Below, in pieces: positions 46,801-59,186 of a stretch of 64,000 nucleotides of DNA; the first letter of the stretch is position 1, and every line of letters starts with the position of its first letter. Origin of the DNA: Beroe forskalii (taxonomy: Eukaryota > Ctenophora > Nuda > Beroida > Beroidae); contig WFMF01000064.1 in assembly GCA_011033025.1 (NCBI GenBank), positions 1-64,000 of the forward strand. Reading direction: 5' to 3'. The notes under the pieces are model-generated. The model was not told where the DNA came from. It did no database searches and saw only the letters and a program-made list of their open reading frames with translations. The position numbers and the translations under genes were made by a program.

Positions 46801-47510
46801 ATGACGGGTCTGATAGATAGCTCAGCCTTATCTATAAGTTTACCCACGATGATTTTGACCTGTTCACTGTCATTTCCAGACGACCCTTGCTCAGATTAAC
46901 CATGGTATTGTGTACAATGTGGTATTAAAATACACGGTAGTATAAAAATACAGTAATGCAGTCGTACTTAGCAGTATATAGCAGTTTATCAGTTATAGAT
47001 AAGAGAGCACTAAAAACGCTGCAAAAGCAAAGTATGTATATTTCTGAATTGTGTAAACCGTTGATTAAATAATTGTATTATTAATGCAATCGCGTACACG
47101 CAGGAGGGGAGAGAGAGCTAGTTGATCTGTTCAGGAGTTGGTGAACTCAACTGGGAACTGGAGGAATTGAGAATGGTTTCATATTCTCATATTTGCTTTC
47201 CATCATACTCAAAATTCAAATATGATGTGTTGACACATATTTTTTACTAACACCGGTACTCAAATTTCCATTTGTACCTACCTATGAACTTTATTTTAGC
47301 TTGTTTAATTTGCAAATTCACTTTCAAATCATCATCGTCTGACGGATTCAAGCTCGACAAAATTAAGAGATAACAGTATTTGATAAATAAAAGCTGCAAA
47401 AAAGCAGAGTAATGATATCATTACTTCATTGGTATAGATCGTCACGTCATTCGCACAATGGAAACAACAAAAATCATTTGAAAGTTCATACTTCATATTG
47501 GACAAAGGGG
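46801..47510. other. Interior of the TIR island, upstream of the LINE
   Basis: Sequence between the LINE ORF1 start and the anomalous tract. It may contain the LINE 5' untranslated region. No motif is recognised. Confidence 0.35.
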
Positions 47511-47511
47511 T

Positions 47512-47880
47512 GATATTCCACCCCAAAATCCTAAACGGACAAAAATTTTTCAAAAATAGGTTTTGTTCACTGTACCAAACCATATTACCATTGTGAAAAG
47601 AACCCTAGGTTTTTAAGAAACTTTTGGGAAAACCTTCACATTGGAAAGGGGGGGAAATTTCCCCAAAAAACCAAAATTTTAAAAAAAAGGTTTTGTTTTT
47701 TAATAAAATATTTCCATTGGAAATTTAATCACTAGATTGAAAATTTTTTGAAAATTTTTCCCGGAAAATTAAAAGGAAAAGGGGTTTTCCAAAAACCCCC
47801 AAAACAAAATTTTTTTAAAAAAAAAGGTTTTTTTCACTGATAAACCTTTTTAAAATTTTGAAAAATACTCAGATTGGGAA
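47512..47880. repeat. About 130-bp repeat, progressively corrupted
   Basis: Three successive versions of one unit begin near 47512, 47648 and 47778. The first reads normally (GGTGATATTCCACCCCAAAA). The second and third have most mixed sequence replaced by runs of A, T, G or C. The pattern looks technical rather than biological. Confidence 0.55.
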
Positions 47881-47889
47881 ATTTTTTTT

Positions 47890-48460
47890 TCCGAATTATA
47901 AAAAAGGGCCAGGTCTGGGGAATTCCCAAGAGAGGGCCCCCGGGAAAGGGAGTCCAAAATCCCCCGGGAGTACTGGGGGCATCTGAGGGTCTCCCCGGGG
48001 TTTTGGGTCCCCGGGAGGCCGGTGGGGTACCCCGGGAATTCCTCGGGCCCCCCGGGTCCCCCCAAAAGGGGCCAAAAAAGGGGGTTCCCCGGGGGTTCCA
48101 CGGGAGTACCCCGGGAGTCCTATTTTGGAGTATCCCGGAAGTACTGCAGAGTACTCCGCGAGAGTCCTCCGAGAGTCCTGGAAGAGTTCCGAGAGTCCTC
48201 CGGGAGTACCTGAGAGTCCCCGGGGAGTACCTGAGTCCTCCGGGAGTCCCCGGTACCCTGCAGTGACTCCCTGGGCACCTCCCGCAGACCCCGTGGCACT
48301 CCTGTGGTACGCCCGGGGCACTCCGTAGTCCTGTAGCCTCCCGTAGGACTCCTGAGTATCTCCTGGAGTACTCCCGGGAGGACTCTCGAGTACTCCTGAG
48401 ACTTTCTGAATACTCCCGAGGACTGAGCATCTCGGGAGTCTCCCGCAGTAATTCGCTCGT
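47890..48460. repeat. GC-rich minisatellite (GAGTCCTCCGGGAGTAC)
   Basis: Degenerate repeats of about 10-14 bp built on GAGTACTCCCGGGAGTCC. The left part (47890-48110) is a homopolymer-rich version of the same motif. Long open frames on both strands are by-products of the GC-rich repeat. Confidence 0.75.
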
Positions 48461-49319
48461 ATGACCTGATTTCCACCCAACCATATTATGCACTATGTGC
48501 AGTCTAAATCTTGGCTGTATAATAAGTTATATAAGGTTATAAGTCCCGAAGTTGAGCTCCCATGAAGTGAAAATTGAAACCTACAGAAAATTTGATGTTT
48601 CTGTCACAAAAGCACAAAAGCAACATTGTTACGTCATTAATTAATCAAAATTATGAGTACAGTGGCACGATATAGTGAACGAATTGAGCTCTGAATTTGG
48701 CCATTTCTTTTCGAAGCCACCGTGCAGCAAAACTATTTCATGAAATCCTAAGAAAAATAATTTTTATAAATTTGATCCTAAGATAAGTAGCAAACTTGAA
48801 ATTGATCATTATGTAATGTGTAACGATCTCATATTCTCATTATATTTATACTGTATGGATCACATTAGCTCATTAGACGTATTGATTGACATACTACACT
48901 ATTAAAGCATTGATGGCGTGTCACGGGATCAGTCTGGCATTTCTATTCATTGAAGTCTGGGACATGTGTTTTGCCCAAATGGGTAGGTTGACCTAGTTAC
49001 GTCGCTCATTCAGGTGCAACGTGATACAATTTCAATGTCATGAGATATTATCGTCTATTAGGATTATGATGATTACAATTAAGATCAGAAATGTGTAGGT
49101 ACCCTTTTGCAGAACCTTGGTTCGCTATATATATCGTTGTAAAAGTGCAGCTTTTTAACTTTATTTCAATAATTGGACCATAACTTTGGTTCTGTGTATC
49201 GTACGAATGTCAGAAAAACGGGGTTGTTTATGTTTTAAAAAGATGAATCTAGTTGAATCATTTTCAACTTCGCGAAATTGCTGAAAACTATCCTCGTGAT
49301 TTTAGCAAGTCACGTGATA
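48461..49319. other. Interior of the TIR island, right part
   Basis: AT-rich, with no gene or repeat recognised, until the CCGTTTTT/AAAAACGG palindromes begin near 49320. Confidence 0.4.
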
Positions 49320-49804
49320 TTTTGCCGTTTTTCGAAAACGGTTCCAAAAACGGCAGATGGGAAGCGTTTTTAGAAAAACGCCGTTTTTGAAAACGCCGTT
49401 TTATAATTGGAAGCGTTTTTGAAAAACGCCGTTTTTGTTGAAAATGCGGGAACACTGGGAACCGTTTTTGGTACCGTTTTTGAAAAACGGCACCAAAAAC
49501 GGCTCCAAAAACGGACCAGGAACAACGGCCTTACTCAACGAACGCAGAGCTACTTTAGAGACAAACAAACAATCGCTAGTCTCGAAGTACACAATAGGCT
49601 AACAGCAAAAAGCACAAACAATAAAATCCACGTGCAGCAGTATTTTGTACTTTTTTCACTTCCTCAGAAGTCAGAACGTTACATAATGCATGTGTTCAGA
49701 ATGTAGTGACTTTATTACTCAACATGGTATTATAGCAGGTGTCAAATTCCTAGAAAATCACGCACAAACTCCACAGTTTTTCAATAATTAAATACTGTAT
49801 GGAG

Positions 49805-50589
49805 CGGGGGAGGGCCGGGAGCTAAATGGCTGGACCACATGCCTATTTTGGTACCTAACTGGTTAGCCAAAATTTTGACCCACCCACCCACCAGTTAGGT
49901 TCTTACCCTAAGTGGTTGGGCAAAATCGACGATAACCACCCACCCAATTAATGTTGATTTCCATAATGTTATATAATAATGTAATATCTCAATTGAATCC
50001 CATAAATTATCGAGACTTGATTTCCTATGGCTAAATATGTGCATTTTTCTCCGATCTCATAATTATCATTGCACATCATATTTTAAAGCTCCAAAAAACA
50101 ACTTTCTGTTAAATATACAACGAAAATGACACAGAATCATTATGAACGGTACCTATTAATTTATTTCACTATCATTTCGAGCGCCTATGCCATCAACGTT
50201 ATTGCGAGATTGATAAGGTCATATGATGTTGATTATTGAGTTATGTGAGTGATAAATATGTGCATAATACAGTATATATAGAATTAAGAATATACGATGA
50301 AAAATAAGCACAAAATTGGCAATTTAGCATACTCACTTTCTTTTATCATGCGTTTTCTGGTAGAATGAATCAATATGGTTTCAATTTCGATTGAAATGGT
50401 AATTTCAATAATAATTAGGTCTGAAAATAGCCACTTAGGTAGCAAAATCTAACTGGTCAGATGGTTTGGTGGACCCTTTTGGCAGAAAATTTTACCAGTT
50501 AGGGTCCAGACCCTAACTGGTTGAGCCTGCTGGGTCACCCACCCCTTAACTGGCATGTGGTCCAACCAATTAGCTCTCGGCCCCCCCCC
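49805..50589. mobile_element. hAT-like MITE, 785 bp, with 8-bp target duplication
   Basis: Flanked by GTATGGAG at 49797-49804 and 50590-50597. Copy A has a single GTATGGAG at 36611-36618, so the empty site is known. Ends form inverted repeats of about 38 bp; both inner parts read TGGACCACATGCC going inward, with a few mismatches outside. Subterminal CCAGTTAGG/AACTGGTT words recur on both sides. An 8-bp duplication is typical of hAT (and P) elements. No transposase is present. Confidence 0.87.
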
Positions 50590-51815
50590 GTATGGAGGTA
50601 GGTCGTATATTTCCATAATTAGAAAAGAAATATTGCAGTAGAATGAAACATTTGTCATCCCCCGATGACTGAATTACATATCCCTTGCTCCTTTGCAAGA
50701 CCCTCTTCTATCCAAGTAGGGGGTTACGATTACTCAGTACAATGTTACAATGTTTCTCATCACAATTAAAACATCTGAGTTATCACATTCTCCAGTTTAA
50801 ACTCCAGACAATTTAACTTTTCAACGATTTGTGCAGCTGTCAGGAAAATCCAGTAATCTTGGCAGCGAGCATCACGTGAAATCGATGATAGTTCAGTGAT
50901 TGATGGTACTTTGCCAACATTCGACAGATGTGTGGTCTTTTCGGTAGGCTGTGCTCTATGGTTCAATGTATTGACATCAAACTTACTATTTACATATTCA
51001 CATCTACGTGTGCCATGGTTGAAGGTCAATTAATTATCAATAATCAATCAATGTCATAATTCCTTAAATGAATGCATAAAAGTAAAGTATAAAACAATCG
51101 CATAAAGTTTTAAACGTTTAAACTTTACGTCACTGCTTTATACAGTCAAGTTTGGTGAATTGCTGTTGGAGATGTTGGAGGTAGGATAACCAGTGAAATG
51201 TAGAGTTTATAAATCAAGACCGCTCCTCATTTTGGTGAAAATTAGAGGAAAATCAGGATTCATCAAATATTGATAGTCCTACTCCAGTATTAATAAACTT
51301 TGCGTGGGTTTTTTTCCGCGTGTAGCCTGTTGTTTTTACCTAAAATATCATGTTTTTAGTGGGTATCAACCCGCACAGCAAGGGTCTCAAACCACGCGTT
51401 TCATTTTTTTGAATATACGGAGAATCACGACCGTATGTTGAAACTTACTAATTACTACTCTTAGCTCATTGAACTCCAGTCTTAATAAGCATTGTGCTTA
51501 ATATTACTTAAATAGGGAGAGTAAATGGTTTGAATATAATACTTCTGTGTTATATTATATCGTTAAATAATAATATAACTAAGGTTGTAATACAATGCGT
51601 ACATCATTGCTTTTCTGTTGATGTATAATAATATAATACTATCATAATGCATAGTACATAAGAAAATAGCACATTATTATATGCTTAACAATTGATTTGT
51701 AAAAGGTAGCGTTGGAATATTGGGCTATTTGTAAGCTGTACCTACCTCATCTTGCTGGAGCGGCAATTAAAAAAAGAAGAGAAACTAACAGAAATATTCG
51801 TATCTTTTGTTAAAT

Positions 51816-52478
51816 ATTTTATATCGATCTAACTCGCATAGGGCTATATTTCACGTAAAATGAACCATTTTTGACACACCGATACCCGATCCTAATTGCC
51901 AGATAACCTGTTGGTTCCTGTCGTGGCAGTTAAATAAATCTTGGTGGAACTCCTCTTCACTTTATTAGCTAGCGGAATGATTCAGGGCAACTTCCACTCA
52001 CCTAACATAACATGATTACATAATTAGGCATAATGACCACTGTCAAGGACGGATAAACTTTTTATTAGTCGGGGACATTAGAATGATAATTTACACTTCT
52101 GTACAGCACTTCTGTACTGTGGTTTGTAGATTAAAATACACTCTGTGAAGAATGAGAGATGTCCTACTTTCTGAACATACTATTGCTCTTTTGAAGTGTA
52201 CTTAATTTATAATATATTCATTATACTATCATATTATGCTGCTAGTACTTGACAGCACTCATGATAGTAGCATATAACAATGACAATATGTTCATGTATA
52301 ATGGAGAAGCGTACCAGCTACTTCTTTCCTTCTCTCTTTATTTCTCCCCTCATAAGCTCATAATATTATGTAAGTAGGTGCAGTACCTGTACGGTCTGTA
52401 AGAACCGGATAACACCGGAGTGGTAGGTGTCTTGTCAGAGAGAAAGCGGCTACTTGACTAGAAGCACGCGGCTATGTA
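51816..52478. other. ZMIZ intron with no recognised gene
   Basis: AT-rich sequence between duplication copy B and the next transposon. No frame or repeat of note. Confidence 0.4.
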
Positions 52479-53418
52479 ACGGGTGATGACTATTTATCTG
52501 GAATTGTTTCAATGTATTCTTGTGGGCGAATCGAGATCATGTTGGAGCTCGGATGTGCTTGGTCTGGACCTAAAAAGTCTGCTGATTCAGAATGGCATCA
52601 TGAAAATTTTTGAAAATCCTGTTTTCCCATGCTACTGGCCGATTAGTTTGAGAGGGTACAAAAAAATCTTGCACAAATTCAAAGATTGACTTCCAGACAC
52701 ATGATTGGAAAATTGCATACAGAAGCTTTCCCATCAGTTGCCATCTAGGTTTATTCATGAACTTCGTTAGCTGAGACACTAATGAAGACCTCTACATGCA
52801 TTTTTCGTTGAATATCAAGAAAATTCTTGGATTTTAGAGCTAAAATCCTGCCAAATTTCTGGAAAAAGGTGTGTGTTTTTTTCCTACACCAGGCCTTAAG
52901 AAAGTCTTAGAACAGGACCTAGGTGGTCTGAACACTCAGATTTGATGGCAGGGACCTCATTAAACATAATCCATGTCTTTGGACCACTTCCATTCATCGG
53001 TATGCCGAATTTTGGATTAACAATCACCCAAAATCACAGTTTTATGTAAGTGAAATTATTCTAGAATTGACGATTTTAAACACGTTTTAGGTTCCATAGG
53101 GTCACCACTGGATAAGTTAGTGATGTTACTTACTGCAGTCACTCTTGAGACCCTCCTGCTCAGAATAATCCCATAGTAGGCTTTATCTACACTTTTGGGG
53201 ATAATTATTGTCACTAAGATTTTGTGCAAAGATTTTTCTGCCTTCTCAAACTAATCGGCCAGTAGCATGGGAAAACAGGGGCTTCAAATTTTCTCATGAT
53301 GTTATTCTGAATCAGCAGACTTTTTAGGTCCAGAATAATCATATTTGAGCTCTAACAAGATCTCGATTTGCCCACAAGAATACATTGAAATAATTCCAGA
53401 TAATTAGTCATCACCCGT
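52479..53418. mobile_element. TA-flanked element with about 205-bp inverted repeats
   Basis: Left arm 52479-52685 and right arm about 53215-53418 are reverse complements at roughly 85-90%. The ends read ACGGGTGATGACTA inward and sit between TA dinucleotides (52477-52478 and 53419-53420). A TA duplication suggests Tc1/mariner-type transposition. The 530-bp core has no transposase. Open frames in the arms are palindrome shadows. Confidence 0.82.
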
Positions 53419-56084
53419 TATGTTAGATGTCCTCGTCAACTTGACGAGCAGTAGTACTACTTGAGCCGTCTGATGAGAGAGATCTGTGTTGTTGCTATTA
53501 AGTCAGATGATAATGAGGAAACTGATAGCCGATAAAGATCACTAAATTAAATCACTTAGCTCTGCTCATACCAGGTGCAGGTATCGGAGCCTAGTACTAC
53601 GCGTATAAACGATTTGCAGGGTCGCTCACTTCACCAATTACAATAATTGTTTACAGATAATGAGTGGCAGTGACAAAAGGAACATGCTGTGCTTGTGTGT
53701 TAGGTAAAAATAGAAGTGTAAGTATTGGTCTTGACACTCGTTAACACCACTTCTTTACTCCCTTACCAGAACCTATATTTAGTTACACTACAGAGTAGAA
53801 AACATCCAGGACTGTAAAAATCGTGAATATTTAGTCAAAAAAGTATCGATATTGAGACATTGAGGCAATACTCAATTTTCATGCACCGCAGTATTTGAGA
53901 TTTTTATACACACATCTACTGTACCGCCCTTCTCAAATCTCAGTCACGTTCTTGGACCTGTTGACTTGCCTGAGGTCTATTATCAGTGGACAAAACCACA
54001 GTGCGCATGCAGAGCATGACAATCTGATAAAAATGTCATTCATTACTGTATCTTAACTCTCAGAAATCTTAACTGAGGGAATCTGTATCTTAATATGAGT
54101 GTGTGTGTGTGCAGCTGTCTTGCTATCATTCACTGATGATAATAATCCATAGTACAGATGGTTTTCTATTGTTAACAACCATAATTAATTGATAGTAGCA
54201 TTGTCAACACATTATTGCGACTTTTCTAAGCACACTTGAATAATATCCAGCAACACCTGAATTATTAATGATATGCACATTTCGATATCCTGTTATGTAT
54301 AATGCATATCCAGGATATTAAGAACAATGTGTTTCCATTCTCTTAAAGAGCATTATCATTCTCTGATAATAAGTACATATATTGTTGATAATATCGCACA
54401 ACAACTGGTGTATCGGAATCCTCCCACAACATATCAGGTGATGCTACGTAACACTGATTAGTATCATGCACGTACTATACTAGATACATTGATAAAATAA
54501 TTGTTGTCAGGGTGTGGTTGCCAACTGTTGGCATCTCGCCAGGACTTTTCTCAGTGCGCATCATACGCTGTTATTCCTGAGTCCTGAGACCCACAATGTC
54601 AGGAGATATATGCTTTGATTTTCTGTGGTTTTTCGATCAAAATAGAGACGCACATAATGATATGATAGTATCATACGAACGCTGAGATCTTTTTGCTGGA
54701 ACTCTCAACAGAGGACCTCTTGAGTATTTTTATTTACGAACCACAGTACAAAATTGCTGTACTTTGATCGGGGACAAAAACTACTACATTCGCATTGTTG
54801 TTACCGCTCTTCTCTTCCAACTATCCAAGAATCTATTTGATCTAAAGTTATTAGATAATAAAGCTCAAAGCACCCGAGCACTTAGATCTTTAGAATAGTG
54901 TACAACCCTTTTCTATTCAATGAAAACCAATCAAAAATCAAATTACCTACAATGATATTATTATCTGTTCCTATTAAAAAGTAATGTTCTCCCAAACTAT
55001 GATCCTACATTGTGCTATTTAAAAGTAAGAAATGTAACTATTTTCTGGGTAAATGAATGTTTTTCTCTTCAGTACTACATCTCTAAGAACTCACGCCTCG
55101 ACTATGTACCTTTGCAGAACTATAAGTATTAATAACACCATGGATTACTTCTTCAATATTAATTCTGGCATGTTTCTTTCATAAATCTATGATCATGGTC
55201 TATGTGTTTTTCCCTTTCCTACTAACTATTGAGACACAGTTGATTGCTGATCATGATTAGTACTTCCGTACTGCAGTACTGTAGATATAATAGTTATCGT
55301 AGTTATAAGCTCTATGAAACTATAATAATAAAACCAACGTATTATATTCACTTCACCTGTATTATAATATTCAGACACATGTAGTAGTTTATAAGACGTA
55401 TAGTAACGACTCCCTCCTCTCTATATCAGTACTTTATTAATCAAACACTCTCTCTCACATAACTCTACCACTCACTGTGATATTTTACACACCCGAGCTG
55501 CTGCTCAAACTAATCTGGATATTAGTAAAGTCTCTACAGAGAGAGAAGCTTTTTCTGTAAGTTCGTATTATTCAAGTGCCACACACACATACACACACAT
55601 ATACATACATACACACATACACTGGGGAGGGGGCAAGCATACCTCCCAGGAGGGAGTGCTAAGAGAGATTGAGAGAGTGATTAAAATGAACGGTGGTAGA
55701 GTGGCTAATAGTGACGTCACATAAGGAAAACTTATCCTGGTGTAATTTGATGATGTCAACAAGCACAGGGGTTGTTTTTATGTACATGAAAACACCGTGT
55801 ATTTTCCTCCGGATGATCAAATTTTAATAAGGTCAGATATGAGTAGGGATATCTTCACTGCAACATAACTGGTATAGTCAAACAAAAATGATTTGTGGCC
55901 CATCAAGGAACAGGATTATTGTTGGTGGATTTTGAGGGTTTCCGGTCAAACATATCCCGGTGTTTAGTGACAACATTACAATGATGACATCATTGTCCGT
56001 GTTTGAGGTAAAGAGGAAGAAATCACCAGCAGAGGAGGGTTGTGTACTGCGTGAGCTCGTCCTCGTTCTGTATGACTGAGAGGT
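53419..56084. other. ZMIZ intron with no recognised gene
   Basis: AT-rich. Contains a CA/TA microsatellite at about 55581-55620 and a short GT run near 54099-54111. No coding or structural feature beyond these. Confidence 0.4.
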
Positions 56085-56089
56085 GTGTA

Positions 56090-56291
56090 CTGTGGACAAT
56101 GTACATACTTCATAACTCCATTGTATAGTGTGTATACGGTGTACAATGTAGCTTGCTCTACAGTGTGTACATACTACATAACTCCATTGTATAGTGTGTA
56201 CACAGTGTACAATGTAGCTTGCTCTACAGTGTGTACATACTTCATAACTCCATTGTATAGTGTGTACACAGTGTACAATGTAGCTTGCTCT
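56090..56291. repeat. 66-bp tandem repeat, three units
   Basis: Units contain TACATACTTCATAACTCCAT, then TGTATAGTGTGTACACAGTG and CAATGTAGCTTGCTCT. The last two are nearly identical. The length is divisible by three, so the frame stays open throughout, but no other coding sign is present. Confidence 0.9.
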
Positions 56292-56313
56292 TCTCCACTG
56301 CAGTAGACACAGT

Positions 56314-56457
56314 ACTACAGTGGAACAAAGCCTACACAGTGTGTAGGCTGTGTTCCACTGTAGTATTTATACGTACACATTCTGAGGAATATTGCATGGG
56401 TGTGTGTACTGTGTAGTACACCCACACTCGGCAATATTCCTCAGAATGTGTGTACGT
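56314..56457. repeat. Two adjacent long palindromes
   Basis: Hairpin 1: arms 56314-56338 and 56341-56364 (ACTACAGTGGAAC..GTTCCACTGTAGT). Hairpin 2: arms 56371-56395 and 56431-56457 (TTCTGAGGAATATTGC..GCAATATTCCTCAGAA), with a further GTGTAC-type stem inside. They follow the tandem repeat directly. Confidence 0.85.
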
Positions 56458-58020
56458 GTTTTCTCCTGCACATCTCTCTCATATTCATAGGAAACAACAT
56501 ATTATTCTTATTTTCTCCCGCGAACAGATCCTCATTCTGACACCACGTGGTAGTCAGAACAACTGTAGCTGACAGAACAACTGATCAGGAGTGTTGATAT
56601 GAAATACTGAGTACAGGATATATATCACCACAGCAGCTGTTACATGTTGTATCTCATATTATACTGGAACACACTGGAACGTTGTAATTCTGTATCATAT
56701 TTTCTTATGTTGTACAATATGTAACAAATATAGGAAGAGTCGCTGACACTTGCAGCTGTCAGCTTGGGAGCTATGCGTGCCGTACTCTACTAGTACAGTA
56801 AAGTGTTAAAGTACAGGGAGATATCTCCTGCTATATAATGTCGGGATACATTCCGATATATGCGGGGTGTATAATATAACAGAACGAGGTATTCTCCGAC
56901 TTGAGATATTCTGAAAATGACCTGTAGCAGGTATTATGGATTATGAGGTATTCTGTCATTCTGAAAGTAGCAGGTATTATTGATTATGATAAACGTTCTT
57001 TTGACCTCATGTTACTAGAATAATTATGGTAACTAGAATATTTTAAAAGATATCACAGTGTACATTTTATCTTTAACATGGATTAGAAATACTTTCCATC
57101 CAAACGGCCCGTGTTATACTCTTCATGGGCAGAATTCTGAAATAAATGGTGGTTTTGTTCACTCCAATTCACTCCTTCTTCACAACGGACTTGAAATTCT
57201 AGGTACTTGAACGACAAGATATTTTGAATTCCTTCTAAGAATGCACGCGCATAATATGATACAAGAAATTAAATACAGTTATTTTATGTAGTTATTTTAT
57301 TGGTTAAAATCATATCATGATTTGTACTGTTGAGTATTTTTACTCTAGATTGACGTAACACTGCTGCTGTTAAGATCAGCAAGTATTTAGTGACGTTATA
57401 ACTTTGGCTAATAACACCAAAGTTGACGCACATATTATCATTGACTTGTCTCTACCAGTTCTACATTTGTTATATAGAAACATAGAAACATAAAAGTACG
57501 GGGCCCTGCAACGTTTTCATCGGTGTGTATAGACATAGACACCAGCCTGATTCGGTCCTATTGGTTATTAAACCCTCACCCTTGTGCTGCGTACATCTAA
57601 ACCGGATACATCCAGGCTCGGGAATTATCCCAAAATAGCAAGATGCCCCCGATCTAGTTGCGTGTCTTATGTCCATGTATTTTAAGATATTAGGTAGTGA
57701 CTAGTCACACACGCATAATAGCGGAGTGCTCCCAGCATCATACGCATTATTTAGCTGTCCCAGATAGTGGCACAAGTCGCTTATACTCTAAATGGTCTTT
57801 CTGATCTAAAGTGAAGTTCACAGGGCTACGACTCCAACTGGAGAATGGATTTTAAGAATCTATGTGAAGAACTCTACTTTGGAAATTAGTCCAGAAGTTG
57901 GCTATCAATTATCGATATCTACTTATCGATTACTAAGTGACTCTCATTAATATTCGTAATATTTCATTGAGTAAGCGAGTAATAATGGACGTATGGTGTA
58001 AACAATAAACATTTTGTATA
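56458..58020. other. ZMIZ intron with no recognised gene
   Basis: AT-rich. The minus-strand frame at 57470-57676 has no domain or splice support. Nothing else is seen. Confidence 0.4.
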
Positions 58021-58510
58021 CCTTAGGAGGTCTATTTATAAAGGTTGTAATTTGGGGATTTTTCGAAAAAATCCCCATATTTTCAACCTACCAAAATTTT
58101 GCCCGCCACAATTTTACTCCCCGATTTAATTCAACCCGCTTTCGAAATTTCTTGAACTTTCTGTACTAAAACAGTACAATTTCGTATCAGAGATGAGTTT
58201 TCAGATAGTTACAGATAATTTAATCAAAGTCAAATGGTTAAAACAATTGAAATTCAAAAATTTAGAACAGTAATTAATGAAGCAGAGGCTCAGGAAGACG
58301 ATCAAGAATTCGATTTGTAATATTAGAATTAATCTATTTTTCCATTGTTTTCCGCAAAAAATCTTTCATTTGTCAGCAAAAAGTTAGAAAAATCACCCAA
58401 TTTTATTTGGTGGGTGAAATTTGGGGATTTTTGAAAAAAATCCCCATATTTTCAACCTACCAAAATTTCAAACACCGCAATTTCAACCCACATAAATAGA
58501 CCTCCTAAGG
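58021..58510. mobile_element. TA-flanked MITE, 490 bp, CCTTAGGAGG ends
   Basis: Left end CCTTAGGAGGTCTATTTAT and its exact reverse complement at the right end, each flanked by TA (58019-58020 and 58511-58512). Inside, GGGGATTTTT..AAAAATCCCC hairpins occur twice (about 58055-58078 and 58422-58446). No open frame. The target duplication fits Tc1/mariner-like MITEs. Confidence 0.87.
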
Positions 58511-59186
58511 TATTTTAAAACAGTGAAACGCTTCAAGGTGAGAACATCTGAGGGCTTTGTTCCCTTCACAACATTTTATAGATATTTAGAATTTGTCTTT
58601 TCAAATGTGACTGTATGAAGTCGTGTAGTAAAGTTGTAAGTGTGTAAATGACAATGGTACTGGATAGTGGATACCAATTACCATCGCAGTCCAAGCTCTG
58701 CTTCCCGCAATTTCAAGTTCAGCTTTCATTGGAGCGCTCTGCATAGCATATTATATCAAACATGTGTTTTACTAAACCACTATCTTACTATAGTCCTATT
58801 TTCCTAATAGGGGATGTAAAGCTATCTCATAATATATGCTAGGATGTACTAGGATATAAAGCATCTCCACACACGCACACACATGCATATCCAGAATAAT
58901 ATGGGTTTAGTGTCCGATGATCTTGAAATAGTACATGTCTGTAACGGTTACTCTAGTTATGCAGATCAGTGTTTATTGTTAAACATGTTTACCAAACAGT
59001 GGATGGCAACCCGCTCTCACGTGACTTACTGCTTCTATGGAGCTCACTCCAAAACACATGAGGCTGGTATTCTTCTTATTGTGTGTGAGGAAGTAGGTGA
59101 GAGGATTAACCTTTTTAATTCACGGTGTTTTTTCATAGACGCATTCGCATACTTCGAAATTAAGATGTGTATTTATTAAGGACGTA
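58511..59186. other. ZMIZ intron with no recognised gene
   Basis: The 98-codon frame at 58883-59179 (plus) has a mixed composition and several cysteines but no motif, good acceptor or donor. I do not call it a gene. Confidence 0.4.

Larger units (their letters stand above)
42460..49530. mobile_element. 7.07-kb island with terminal inverted repeats
   Basis: Left end GCCGTTGTTCCTGGTCCGTT (from 42463) mirrors the right end, which reads GGACCAGGAACAACGGC (to 49529). Copy A runs straight from CAAACCAC to TTACTCAACG, so this is an insertion. Both ends are packed with CCGTTTTT/AAAAACGG palindromes (42473-42600 and 49320-49525). The interior carries a CR1-like LINE and a GC-rich minisatellite. I saw no transposase and no clear target duplication. 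Confidence 0.78.
39000..51815. repeat. Large direct duplication, copy B (interrupted)
   Basis: Homologous blocks to copy A lie at about 39000-40736, 41559-42459, 49531-49804 and 50590-51815. The first roughly 1 kb (39000-40010) aligns only roughly, because it carries runs of homopolymers in place of normal sequence. From 40010 on, similarity is high. Confidence 0.85.

Noticed and set aside
47834..48493. 219-codon minus-strand frame rich in Gly, Pro, Ser and Arg
   Set aside because: GC-rich minisatellite with open frames on both strands, overlapping a suspected low-quality tract.
52483..52779. Opposed open frames with similar length
   Set aside because: They lie in the inverted arms of the TA-flanked element and mirror each other.
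56085..56306. Repeated 22-residue frame (FITPLYSVYTVYNVACSTV)
   Set aside because: Product of the 66-bp tandem repeat; no coding support outside it.
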